Origin: Dama dama
Taxonomy: Eukaryota > Chordata > Mammalia > Artiodactyla > Cervidae
Direction: 5' to 3'
Assembly (NCBI RefSeq): GCF_033118175.1
Contig: NC_083714.1
Coordinates: 5,952,001-6,016,000, forward strand
Length of the DNA stretch: 64,000 nucleotides
The position numbers were made by a program, and so were the translations under genes. Of this stretch, positions 34,020 through 45,194 are shown piece after piece; positions within the stretch are counted from its first letter, which is position 1; each line of letters opens with the position of its first letter. The notes below the pieces were generated by a model that was given only the letters and a program-made list of their open reading frames with translations, did not search any database and was not told the origin of the DNA.

Positions 34020-35280
34020 TACCACAGGTATAATTTACATATAGTGAAACACACAGATTTTTAAATGTGAAGTTTGAGGAGTTTTGACAAATCATACTAG
34101 TTACATAAACACCACCCCAATCAATCATCCTGCAACCTTTTAGTAAGTCTCTCTACCTTGACCTGGCACCAGGCAACAAGCTCCTTTCTGGAATTACACA
34201 TTTGCTTTTGACTTTATAAGACTTTTATATCAGTAAATTCATACAGTGTGCACTCTTCAGTGTCTGGATTTTTACCTTAGGCATCGTGATTTGGAAATTT
34301 GCTCAGGCTGTCACATGAAGTTGTTCTGTCCTTTTTATTGCTGATTACTGCTCTTTTGAGGGAATATATCACAACGTATACCTTTTCCCTGCCACGTGAA
34401 CCTTTGACTTGTTTCCAGGGGTTAATATAAATAAACCTGCTGTGAACATTCCTGTACCAGTGTTTGTGTGGCCATCCACTTTCATTTATCTTAGCTGCAT
34501 ATTCGATGAGTGAAATTGCTGGATCATATGGAAATGCACATTTAACTTTATAAGACACTACGAACAGATTTCTGGAATGATTATACCATTTTGTACTCTC
34601 ATCAACAATTCATGAAAGTGCCAGTTGCAACACATACCAGGTATGTGATGTTGCTAGACAGAGGATAAGATGGTTGGATGGCATAACTGACTCAATGGAC
34701 ATGAGTTTGGGTAAACTCCGGGAGTTGGTGATGGACAGGGAGGCCTGGCATGCTGAGATTCATGGGGTCGCAAAGAGTCGGACACGACTGAGCAACTGAA
34801 CTGAAGTATTTAATTTTAGTTATTTTAATGATTATGTGCTGATATCTTACTGTATGTTTAATTTTACATTTCTCTGATAACTAAAGACACTGAGCACCTT
34901 TACATGTGTGATTGACCATTCCTGTATATCATTTAATAAGATGATGATGCAAATATTTCGCCCGTTTTTACATTGGGTTGTCTTATTATTGTTGAGTTTT
35001 GAGAATTCTTTATATATTCTGGATACAAGCACAATTTGTTTTCAGAATTTTCTCCCAGCACAAAGATTTTCATTTTGATGAATTCCAATTTATCTATTTT
35101 TTTTTCTGCTAGTTGCTTGTGTTTTTGGTATCATATCTAAAAAGCTATTACCAAATCCAAAGTCACAAGAGACTTATACCAGTGCTTTGTTCTAAGAGTT
35201 TTATAGGTTTAGCTCTTATATTGAGTTATTTGAGTTAATTTTTTTGTATGGTTTAAGGAAGGGATCCAAGCCTGTGGTTA
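34020..35280 (-). mobile_element. Old L1 LINE, antisense, split by BovB
   Basis: The plus strand reads as reversed L1 3' end and ORF2 ('ctttatatattctggatacaagc', 'ttttggtatcatatctaaaaagc', 'atggtttaaggaagggatccaa'). A BovB tail at 34652-34806 is inserted in it. Confidence 0.75.
34652..34806 (+). mobile_element. BovB LINE 3' tail
   Basis: Forward BovB end: 'ggatggcataactgactcaatgg' through 'cggacacgactgagcaactgaactga'. About 155 bp, nested in an old L1. Confidence 0.9.
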
Positions 35281-36718
35281 TGCAGTGTGACTGATCCTGA
35301 AGTAGAGGCCCAGTTGATCAGTAGCCTGGTATATAAATGAACCATTGGCCATTTATCTGTTAATATTGGACTATTTGAAAATTAGTGTTGAGATAATTGT
35401 ACTTAATATGTTGTGGTTGTATTATAGCTTTCATCTAGCATGCAGGTTGAGGTATAGTGAATCACAGTCTGTGTTTAAAATTGAATGGAGAAAATGATTT
35501 ATTTCATATCTAGATTTCTTTTGTTTTATAGGCAGTCACATGTATTTACCAGGAAAAAGTTGATAGAATTTTATTTTGATGATACCATTTTATAGTCCAG
35601 ATTATTTTGATACTGATTAACAGGATAAGGTGACTCTGAACATATCCTGACAACCTCTGCCAAGACTTGAAATAAACATCTGGGAAATTCAGTTTTATAT
35701 TATCTATTCCTGCAGCTGCTCAACTTCTTCTAAGCAAAGGTCAGGGAATATAATAGGTTTTCCGATGGATTTTAGATAAAATGTGAAAGAACAGTTCAGG
35801 TCAAGGACATTGTTGCGAAATATATTTGGCAAGATTTATATATCAAAGCCCAAGGGAAATGCACAAACAAAAACCCACATAAGTTAGGAAAGAGTAAAAC
35901 CTGTGAATCTGGGAACATTTTGTCACTTACTGTGCAGATTATGCTGAATCGGAGTCATAAATCACGTCCCAGTTGACTAGGGCCTAGGCCTTCTGTTTTC
36001 TCTGTTGCACAACCTTGTTCTTTTATCTAGCTTTTGATTTTTCCCTTTTCCCTCAGAGAGAGAAAAAAATTGCTTCTGTGTACAGATGATCCTGTTCCTT
36101 CTCTGGTCTTCCAAGCTCTTGATCTAGTAAACACTTTTTATGTCTTTGATTTTCATTTTAGTCAGAAATATTAAAGTGAAAGCACTGTGCTAGTGTGTAG
36201 CAAAATACCTATCTCTGGACATAGATCTGAGTCTTGTTAGAAACCACTGGCAACTTTGGAGAAACTGGGTAAGGCACACTCAGCAGAACCAAGGAGATGG
36301 ACTAGTCAGAGGGGAAGGGAACAAACTCTAGAGAGGAGTTGATGACTGTGCCTCAAGATTGCCAGGAGATGGGACAAATCAATTCAAGATTCAATAATTA
36401 AAAGCCCTGTAGGTCTATGACAAAGCTAGTGCCATGGAAATTTCCAGAGATGGATGAAATTAGAGCACATTGAAATATGAATTAGTGACACAGATTGGAT
36501 TCCCTAGAAGCAGACTGTGAGATACAGATTGTCCTGCAGGAATGTTATTTAGAGTTGTCTAGGGATCAATACCAGAGAAAGCAGGAGTGGGCAGATGGGA
36601 GAAACTGGGCTGCCATACAGGCCAGCCCTCCACGGAGCTCTGGAGCTCAGATGACCCTTCTGAATTGTCCCGGTTGGGCCAAGGCTGCCAGGCCCCTGTG
36701 TCTCCGTACTGATCAGCC
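35281..36718 (+). other. F8: F8 intron 1 stretch, nothing recognised
   Basis: AT-rich and non-coding. I see no repeat that I can name. Confidence 0.5.
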
Positions 36719-36719
36719 A

Positions 36720-37326
36720 TTCAGTTCAGTCACTCAGTCGTGTCTGACTCTTTGCGACCCCATGGACCACAGCACGCCAGGCCTCCCTGTCCATCACCAA
36801 CTCCTGGAGTTTACCCAAACTCATCCCATTGAGTCGGTGATGCCATCCAACCATCTCATCCTCTGTGATCCCCTTCTCCTCTTGCCCTCAATCTTTCCCA
36901 GCATCAGAGCCTTTTCAGATGAGTCAGCTCTTCACATCAGGCAGCCAAAGTCTTGGAGTTTCAGCTTCTACATCAGTCCTTTCAATGAACACCCAGGACT
37001 CATCTCCTTTAGGATGGACTGGTTGGATCTCCTTGCAGTCCAAGGGACTCTCAAGAGTCTTCTCCAACACCACAGTTCAAAAAGCATCAATTCTTCGGTG
37101 CTCAGCTTTATTTATGGTCCAACTCTCACATCCATACATGACTGCCGGAAAAACCACAGCCTTGACTAGATGGACCTTTGTTGGCAAAGTAATGTCTCTG
37201 CTTTTTAATATACTGTCTAGGTTGGTCATAGCTTTCCTTCCAAGGATTAAGCGTCTTTTAATTTCATGGCTGCAATCACCATCTGCAGTGATTTGGAGCC
37301 CAAAAAAATAAAGTCAGCCACTGTTT
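36720..37326 (-). mobile_element. BovB LINE 3' fragment, about 0.6 kb
   Basis: Reversed BovB tail and C-terminal region. Homology to the other BovB copies stops abruptly after '...gccactgttt' at 37326, where a GC-rich block begins. Confidence 0.92.
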
Positions 37327-37810
37327 ACCCCAAACCCTATCCTGGGAGGGGGCGTGGCCTGCTCCTGAAAAGGGTGTGGTCTGCTCTGGGGTGGGTGTGG
37401 CCTCCCTGGGAAAGGCCCCCGGGCTGCTTTGGGGAGGGGACGTCCAGGCCACTGTAGGCGGGGCATCAGCGTCTAGAAGAGAACTGAGCTCTAGGCGGGG
37501 GTGGGGGGGCCCTCCAGCAGCACCCAGGGCCCAGGTGGTTGGGTTTGAGCACTTTCCGGGCCATTCCACCCCCCAACCTCGTCTCCATCACGGCCCCCAC
37601 CCACTCACCCTCCATGTCCTCACGTGTAATGGGGGGCAACTGCTCCAGGTCCCAGGGGCCACTGCACTGTGCCGCTCAGCTGGGGGGACTGCCTGAGGGT
37701 GTGACCCAGTCCTGCCCACCTCCCAGGGGGCGGTACCCGCCTCCTCTTCGTGGCGGTTCCCCGGGGGCTCCTCCTCTGGCGCGCTGCTCCTTGGGTAAGG
37801 TAGCCCCAGG
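37327..37810. other. GC-rich block of unknown origin in F8 intron 1
   Basis: About 480 bp of strongly GC-rich sequence (G-runs, 'gggggcgtggcctg', 'gggggcggtacccgcc') in an otherwise AT-rich intron, directly abutting the 5' truncation point of a BovB. A faint MIR-like word lies near 37610-37630. Open frames across it have no recognisable domain. Confidence 0.5.
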
Positions 37811-38507
37811 TCCCCAGGGGGCGTCCCTAGCTTCTCAGTCAGTGAGACCCCTGTGTTTTAGCTGTAAGGACCTTCTGGGATTGCTGAGCCCAGACAGAGC
37901 TGCAGGCGGGGATGGGTGGCATAGACTCCCCGGGTGGGTCATAGGGGAAAAGAGACTTGTTTGCTGTTGTTCTTTGGTTCCTAAATCCCTGTGTTCTCAC
38001 TGGGGCCCCAGAAGCATCTCTGAATCAATGCATATCCGGAACCTTGGAGGCTGACACTCTAGCTTCGTGGAGCTTTAGGTAGAGAGGTCCTCCTATTCCT
38101 TTCTCTGTCTGGCAGTTTCTGGATGGGATGGCATCCAATAAAGCCAATGAATGCCATGGTCATGGGCTCACTGCAGCACGTCCTTTGCTGTACACTGGTC
38201 CCAATCTGTTAGGATGCCATATGGAACCCTGCATCAGTGAATCAAACCCTCGGTGAGTCCTCAGGCAGCGGTGCTAGCTCAGACCCAGCAGGCAGGAAAG
38301 CTAACATATCCCTGGAACACATGTCTCTTCACACCAGAATGAAGCGCCAGCCCTTCTAGGATGGAAGGGATTTAAGGCAATCATTTTGCCACCAAATATT
38401 TGACTAGTGTGCATGATGGACCAACTGGGAACTGAGCAGTGGTTCTCTTGCTGGTGGGTTGGATTTTTGGAGGTGACACTAGTTAAATGAGCCTGCAGTT
38501 CAGTTGA
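37811..38507. other. F8: F8 intron 1 stretch, nothing recognised
   Basis: No gene or named repeat. It may be an old element, possibly continuing beyond the BovB at 38508-39102 into 39103-39600, but I cannot assign it. Confidence 0.4.
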
Positions 38508-39102
38508 CTTCAGTTGCTCAGTCGTGTCCAACTCTTTGTGACCCCATGAACCACAGCACGCCAGGCCTCCCTGTCCATCACCAACTCCCAGAGTTTACTC
38601 AAACTCATGTCCCATTGAGTCAGTGATGCCATCCAACCATCTCATCCTCTGTTGTCCCCTTCTCCTTCTGCCTTCAATCTTCTCAGCATCAGTGTCTTTT
38701 CAAATGAGTCAGCTCTTCAGTGTCTTTTCAAATAAGTCAGCTATTTGCATCAGGTGGCCAAAGTATTGGAGTTTCAGCTTCAAAATCAGTTCTTCCAATG
38801 AATATTCAGAACTGATTTCCTTTAGGATGGACTGGTTGGATCTCCTTGCAGTCCAAGGGACTCTCAAGGGTCTTTTCCAACACTACAGTTCAACACTACA
38901 GTTCAAAAGCATCAATTCTTCGGTTTTCAGCTTTCTTTCTAGTCCAACAATCACACCCATACATGAGTACTGGAAAAACCATAGCTTTGACTAGATGGAC
39001 TTTTTTTGGCAAAGTAATGTCTCTGCTTTTTAATATGCTGTCTAGGTTGGTCATAACTTTTCTTCCAAGGAGTAAGCGTCTTTTTAATTCATGACTGCAG
39101 TC
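38508..39102 (-). mobile_element. BovB LINE 3' fragment, about 0.6 kb
   Basis: Reversed BovB tail and C-terminal region. It carries two short internal duplications: 'gtgtcttttcaaat.agtcagct' near 38692-38743, and 'actacagttcaa' near 38881-38904. Confidence 0.92.
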
Positions 39103-39600
39103 TTAGTCAGTGGGAAACCTTGCTTTTCTGTCCATTCAATAATTCTCTCCATAGCTACTTAGCTCACATCTTGACAGCACAGAGATGACACGTGTCAAGG
39201 ATGGCTAACGGTAACAGTCAGTCATGTTGTCTATGTTATTCTTTTATGCTTCTTCCACAATAGATACTGTCTAAGGCATGAACATAGGACATGCAGGTCT
39301 TTTTATTTTGCACCCACTCACTAATATGCTTTGGCCCCAGACATTAGTGTCCCTGACTTTCCACTCCTTTTCCTTCTAGGCCCCTGAACAGACAGTCAAG
39401 CTATTTGCTGCTGTCCATCAGTCTGAATATATTTGAACATTGGGCTGTTTCTCTTTCTATTCAAATTGAAGAAGCAACAACTTTATCCAAACTGTGGCCC
39501 ACTGGGGGATATTCCTTCTCCACTCTCTGTTAAGTCCAACCCTGAGTGGGGCTGTAATACAGCATCAGTCCATTTTTGGCTTGCACCTTTATATCAAACT
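39103..39600. other. F8: F8 intron 1 stretch, nothing recognised
   Basis: Non-coding. It is possibly the continuation of the sequence left of the BovB insertion. Confidence 0.4.
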
Positions 39601-39603
39601 GTG

Positions 39604-39815
39604 TGTGTGTGTGATCAGTCACTTCAGGCATGTCTGACTCTGCAACTCCATGGACTGTAGCCCTCCAGGCTCCTCTGTCCGTGGGATTCTTCAGGCCAGA
39701 ATCCTGGTGTGGGTTGCCATTTCTTCCTCCAGGGCATCTTCCTGACCCAGGGATCAAACCCAGATCTCCTGCTTTGCGGGCAGGTTCTTTACCACTGAGC
39801 CACCTGGGAAGCCCC
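39604..39815 (-). mobile_element. Bov-tA SINE with short GT leader
   Basis: A (GT)n run, then reversed Bov-tA from 'gatcagtcacttcaggcatgtc' to 'ctgagccacctgggaagcccc'. Confidence 0.9.
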
Positions 39816-40714
39816 ACAGCAAGCTGACCCATCTGGAAATAAAGCTCAGGGTTTTTTCTCCCCTTAGCAACTGGTTGCCAGGGATCCCCGACATGGCTGT
39901 GAGTGTAACGTGAGGTACCAGCGACCGTGTAGCAGGACTAGATGAGTTGGGCTGTTGAGGATCCACCCATTCGGCCACAATCCATGCAGGTTTCCACTCC
40001 ATGAATCAGCTGCTTTTACTGGAAGGGCTTCCTTATCAGCATGCTGGCTTCCGGTGCTCAGCCAGCACAGAGAGTCATCTGTCCTGGCCTTGGGGCTGGC
40101 TAAGCTGCTCGCTGGGCACGTGCTTTCTGGGGCGTTCTGGAAATCCCGGGATGGACTGAGATGCAAGGCTCTCTGGGATGGGAGGGAGGCGGGGAGACAC
40201 TTGATCTTTTAATTCACTAGATCACATTTGAAAAGGGCCAAAAGAATGGTCTCCTGGTTCCCCTGATGGCACCTCTCAATAACATCTTGATTCAAAGTTC
40301 AAGGTGAGGTCTTCCTTCCCCCTCTTGGCCTCCTTGGTCAACCTCCCTTGAGAGAGGTCCATGCACACTTGGGAGGAGCATTTGCAGTCAATCTTGATGC
40401 TCAACCCCCGCAAGGCTGTGGAGGTCTTCCTCTGCACCTCTGCATCACTTGGCCACTTTCTCTTGTGCTTCCAACCATCTTGACTTTACGTGGAGGAAGG
40501 AAAATGTTAAATGCACGCTCCCCATGTTCAGGCTCAGCCAAACCCTTCTGTTTTCTAAAGAGGCACCTACCTCACTTCCTTGGCTGATCCTTCCTCCTCG
40601 GTCTCGACCCCGTCTCAGGCTCACGGAGCATCCTTCCATGAGTGGCTGTCTGGTGTGTCTGTCTGCGTCTACCCCTTTTCTTGCCACCCTTCCCCACTCT
40701 TTCATTCATGTTGT
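39816..40714. other. F8: F8 intron 1 stretch, nothing recognised
   Basis: Slightly GC-richer non-coding DNA. Short open frames on both strands have no family resemblance that I can defend. Confidence 0.45.
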
Positions 40715-41230
40715 CATATGACTTGGCAAGTCTAGTTCTGAGTATGGACTCAAAATAATTGAAAACAGAGTCTTGAGCTGTTTGTACACCCATGTTCATA
40801 GTAGCATTATTCTCAATAAGTAAAACATGAAAGCAACCCAAATATCCATCGGTGAATGAATACATAAATAAAATATGATATATACATCAAATGGAATAGT
40901 ATTGAGCCTTGAAAAAGAAGAAAATTATTACACTTGCTGCAAAATAATTGAACACTGAAGAGTTTCTGCTCAGTGAAATCAACTGGTCACAAAAAGACAA
41001 ATACTGTGTCATTCCACTTGCATGAGGCGCTTACATTAGTGAACTTTATAGAGACAGAAAGTAGACTAATGGTTTCAGGACCTGGAGGAAGTGGGCACTG
41101 AGGAGTTAAAGTTTCAGTTTTGCAAGGTAAGAAGAATTATGCAGAAGGATGGTGGGGATGGTTATCATTACTTTAATGATATTAATATACTTAGTACTAA
41201 TGGAATGTACACTTAACAATGTTTAAGATA
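40715..41230 (+). mobile_element. Old L1 LINE 3' region, host of the EEF1G insertion
   Basis: Forward L1 ORF2/3' UTR words: 'gcattattctcaata', 'caacccaaatatccatc', 'tttatagagacagaaagtaga'. It resumes at 43352 ('agtaaatac...tgtgttttactgcaacaaaaaa'), so the retrocopy landed inside it. Confidence 0.8.
41215..41230. repeat. Target-site duplication, left copy
   Basis: AACAATGTTTAAGATA, 16 bp, identical to 43336-43351. The pair brackets the EEF1G retrocopy. Confidence 0.95.
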
Positions 41231-43335
41231 CTTTCTCTGCGGAATCACCATGGCGGCTGGGACCCTGTACACGTACCGTGAAAACTGGAGGGCCTTCAAG
41301 GCCCTCATTGCCGCTCAGTACAGCGGGGCTCAGGTCCGCGTACTCTCCGCACCCCCCCCACTTCCATTTTGGCCAAACCAACCGCACCCCCGAATTTCTC
41401 CGTAAATTTCCTGCTGGCAAGGTTCCAGCCTTTGAGGGTGACGATGGATTCTGTGTGTTCGAGAGCAACGCCATTGCCTACTATGTGAGCAACGAGGAGC
41501 TGCGGGGAAGTACTCCCGAGGCAGCAGCGCAGGTGGTACAGTGGGTGAGCTTTGCTGATAGTGACATAGTGCCACCAGCCAGCACCTGGGTGTTCCCTAC
41601 CCTGGGCATCACGCACCACAACAAGCAGGCCACAGAGAATGCAAAGGAGGAGGTGAGGCGAATTCTGGGGCTGCTGGATGCTCACTTGAAGACGAGGACT
41701 TTTCTGGTGGGCGAATGTGTGACGCTGGCTGACATCACAGTTGTCTGTACCCTGTTGTGGCTTTATAAACAGGTTCTGGAGCCTTCTTTCCGCCAGGCCT
41801 TCCCTAACACCAACCGCTGGTTCCTCACCTGCATTAACCAGCCCCAGTTCCGGGCTGTCTTGGGAGAGGTGAAACTCTGTGAGAAAATGGCCCAGTTTGA
41901 TGCTAAAAAGTTCGCAGAGAGCCAGCCTAAAAAGGACACCCCACGGAAGGAGAAAGGTTCTCGAGAAGAGAAGCCGAAGCCCCAGGTGGAGCGGAAGGAG
42001 GGCAAAGAGGAGAAGAAGGCGGCCACCCCTGCTCCTGAGTAGGAGCTGGATGAATGTGAGCAGGCGCTGGCTGCCGAGCCAAAGGCCAAGGATCCCTTTG
42101 CCCATCTGCCCAAGAGTACCTTTGTGTTGGATGAATTTAAGCGCAAGTACTCCAATGAGGATACGCTCTCTGTGGCGCTGCCGTACTTTTGGGATCACTT
42201 TGATAAGGATGGCTGGTCCCTGTGGTACTCTGAGTATTGCTTTCCTGAAGAGCTCACCCAGACCTTCATGAGCTGCAACCTCATCACTGGAATGTTCCAG
42301 CGATTGGACAAACTGAGGAAGAATGCCTTTGCCAGTGTCATTCTCTTTGGAACCAACAATAGCAGCTCCATTTCTGGGATCTGGGTCTTTCGAGGCCAGG
42401 AGCTTGCTTTTCCGCTGAGTCCAGATTGGCAGGTGGACTATGAGTCATACACATGGCGGAAACTGGATCCCAGCAGCGAGGAGACCCAGACTCTGGTTCG
42501 GGAATACTTTTGCTGGGAAGGGGCCTTCCAGCATGTGGGCAAAGCCTTCAATCAGGGCAAGATCTTCAAGTGAACACCTCTTGCCATTGCCCAGCCGCCT
42601 GCACCTGCCCTTCGGGGAGAATGGGGGTCATTAAAGGAAACTGAACATTGAGCCCTTCCCTGTGCTGCCTCCTTTGTGGGTGATGGCTTCTTCGAAGGGG
42701 AGTAGATGTGCTGGAGCAGGGTTCTGTCCGTGCCTGCGGGACCTCCCTGCGCAGGAGAGAAGTCTTAAGAAGAGCAGAGAAGCTGCTCCTCAGTTTCTGT
42801 TCACTGCGTTGCTTCTCCCGTGATGACCATCTTCTAGCCTAGCTGGAAAAGATTGGATGTAGTTAGGAGGTGGTGACATGGGGCTTTGTAACTACCTAAT
42901 TCCAGACCCTCCCCCGTGAGGGGGAGACTACCTGCTGGTGGGGGGAGAGCGCAGCATGCACAGCCACTTAACACGCCTCCCCGCCGCTGCCGGGTGGGGC
43001 CGCAGCCATTCCCAAGAATCAGTTTTAACACTTCAGACCAACAACAAGACGAGGCACAGACTCCTTGGAACAGATAACTGGCCTGTGGGCCCAACTTGGC
43101 AGCAGAGCGTCTCTGGGGTATCCCTACTTTCTCACAAGGAAGTGGGGTTCCAAGATTTAAGTAACTTGCCTGTGATCACACGTCTTAGGTGGTGGAGGCA
43201 GAATTTTGAACCCAGTGGGTGTCCCTGGAGCCTGTACCATAAACACACCCTGCTGCTTCCTGGAATGTAGAGCAGTCATAAATGTCATTTAACAACCCTG
43301 AAAAAAAAACAAAAACAAAAACAAACAAACAAAAA
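41231..43335 (+). pseudogene. EEF1G: Processed EEF1G pseudogene with read-through 3' extension
   Basis: This is an intron-less copy of eukaryotic elongation factor 1 gamma (GST-like N-domain plus conserved C-domain of the EF1 complex). It starts with a pyrimidine-led CTTTCTCTGCGG, like the native 5'-TOP leader. ATG is at 41250 and the native stop TGA at 42571-42573, about 440 codons, near the family length of about 437. Two lesions kill it: a net one-base gain in a C-run (41352-41359) and an in-frame TAG at 42040-42042 in the acidic/lysine-rich linker. The normal ATTAAA signal is at 42630-42635, yet homology to a transcript continues about 650 bp further to a CATAAA (43277-43282) and an A-rich tail (43301-43335). 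A 16-bp target duplication flanks the whole unit. It lies in sense orientation in F8 intron 1. Confidence 0.95.
43125..43230. repeat. MIR-like segment inside the EEF1G read-through part
   Basis: Words 'taagtaacttgcctgtgatcacac', 'ggtggaggcagaattttgaaccca' fit a MIR core. It was probably carried in from downstream of the parental EEF1G gene. Confidence 0.6.
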
Positions 43336-43351
43336 AACAATGTTTAAGATA
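43336..43351. repeat. Target-site duplication, right copy
   Basis: AACAATGTTTAAGATA follows the A-rich tail and matches 41215-41230 exactly. Confidence 0.95.
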
Positions 43352-44506
43352 GTAAATACTATGCTTTGTGTGTTTTACTGCAACAAAAAATTGGAAAAAA
43401 TTTACAATCCCTGTAGGTCAGTGATTTTCCAATTTAGCAACTTTTACCACTTTTAGATTGCATTTGCCTTTTCTGCATCAGTATTCCCAGTAAAACCCTT
43501 CTAAGAAAAAAAAAATTCTTATGAGAATAAATGATTCTCTGGTGCAACTACTCCTTAAAGGAATGCTGGAATTTTTGTTTCAGCATAAGGTTGATAAAGA
43601 AGTAAGTAATAAATGCAAGATGCCTTGTTATTTATTTCACTTTATGGTAATCCCAGGTATAGTGTGGCTATCGCTCCAAGTATACCAATACCCACAATCA
43701 GAAGCTGCTGCTCTTTTTAGCAATTTAGCTTTATTGTTGTCCTTTTTACCATTCTCCATCTCTCATATATCCTGCTTTGCAAAAACCCCTGAGGGGCAAT
43801 AAGACAAGAAACAACATCCACTCTACATCTATTTATATACCTTTAAAGCCTCTCTTTTTGCATGTTTCTAGCATGTGTTCTGTGATGGTATAATGGCATG
43901 CAGTATGCCATTTATAAGTGAATGAATATACATTTGCAGGGGGTGAGTGCTCAACTTTTTTGACTGAATGGGGTTTGGAGAATAGGATCTCCACATGAAA
44001 ACTTTCTGCCAGGGCAGGAGCCTTGTTTTCTCCATATGAGTCTTTATAACTCAAATGTCCATGCCTCTTGCCTACACATCCTTGGCTTGTTGAAAGAATA
44101 CTAATTGGTAAAAATATGATGACAGACAAGAATTAGGTGTCCAGAGCATAAACCAGGAAGAGAGGCCTTCTATGGCATGTAGAAAACTGCAAAACTACTC
44201 CATGGGGTACAAAAATCAGCACATGAAAACCAGTGGGTAGAAATATTCACCTACAACCATTTTGTATTTCCTGCCAGCTTGCCTGGGGCTTTCTTTGCTC
44301 TGATTCACCTTAGTCCTTTTGATTACTCAGACTAGACTGGGCCCCAGGACATGCAAACCTAACTTGTCAGATAAGGAGAGAGGAAAAAGTTGGGTATCAG
44401 CCTTAACTTAAAAGAGTTTTAATAATTGAGGCAAAGAATAATATTTGGGGAACATTAACATAATTATGAAATGTCTGATTCAGTAGCTGATCCATGTGTA
44501 AATGGA
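43352..44506 (+). other. F8: F8 intron 1 stretch, L1 remnant at left, otherwise nothing
   Basis: The first 50 bp or so continue the old L1. The rest is AT-rich and unassigned. Confidence 0.45.
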
Positions 44507-44509
44507 TGT

Positions 44510-44553
<44 letters not shown>
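44507..44553. repeat. (GT)n microsatellite
   Basis: About 23 uninterrupted GT units directly abut a Bov-tA SINE, a likely polymorphic marker in F8 intron 1. Confidence 0.95.
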
Positions 44554-44555
<2 letters not shown>

Positions 44556-44752
44556 CAGTAGTGTCCAACTCTGTGACCCTGTGTACTGTAGCTCACTAGG
44601 TTCCTCTGTCAATGTAATTTTCCAGACAAGAATACTGGAGAGGGTTGCCATTTCCTTCTCCAAGAGATCTTCCCAACCCAGAAATCGAACTCATGTCTCT
44701 TGTGTCTCCTGCATTGGTAGGTGAATTCTTTACCACTGTGCCTCATTGGATA
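44554..44752 (-). mobile_element. Bov-tA SINE, diverged
   Basis: Reversed Bov-tA from 'gctcagtagtgtccaactctg' to 'taccactgtgcctcattgg'. It is older than most copies here. Confidence 0.85.
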
Positions 44753-44984
44753 ATTGGCGGTATCTGGTAATTTTAGGTACATACTGAAAAAAATTGAATT
44801 CAAGGTACTTAGATGAAAGTTATAGTCTTTTTTTTAGAGATAAAATGGAAGGATGTTATAGTTATTGTTTTGGAAAAGGATTTTTTGGCTGGTAGTGTAT
44901 GAGTATTGATTTTATGCTTTTTCTTATTGTATGGCACTTAATGTGTCAGATGACTTTTGAAAACAGTGTTTTGATTTGATGGTG

Positions 44985-45190
44985 GTGGTGGTTTAGTCGA
45001 TAAGTCACGTCCAACTCTTGCGACCCCATGGACTGTAGCCTGCCAGTGTCCTCTGTCCGTGGGATTTTCCAGGCAAGATTACTCAAGTGGATTGCCATTT
45101 CCTTCTCCAGGGGATCTTCCTGACCCAGGAATCGAACCCGGGTCTCCTGCATTACAGGCAGATTCTTTACTGACTGAGCTATGAGGGAAG
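44985..45190 (-). mobile_element. Bov-tA SINE with (GGT)n leader
   Basis: 'ggtggtggtggtttagtcg' then reversed Bov-tA ending 'gactgagctatgagggaag'. Confidence 0.9.
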
Positions 45191-45194
45191 ATTT

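Noticed and set aside
36495..37169. A 224-residue open frame on the plus strand
   Set aside because: Most of it is the antisense strand of a BovB fragment.
37376..38054. Open frames of 106 and 171 residues in the GC-rich block
   Set aside because: No family resemblance, no start or splice context, and frames overlap. High GC explains the lack of stops.
41305..42198. A 297-residue open frame on the minus strand
   Set aside because: It is the antisense shadow of the EEF1G pseudogene.
41250..42573. EEF1G copy as a functional gene
   Set aside because: It has a frameshift in the C-run near 41352-41359 and an in-frame TAG at 42040. It is intron-less with a tail and target duplication, so it is a processed pseudogene.
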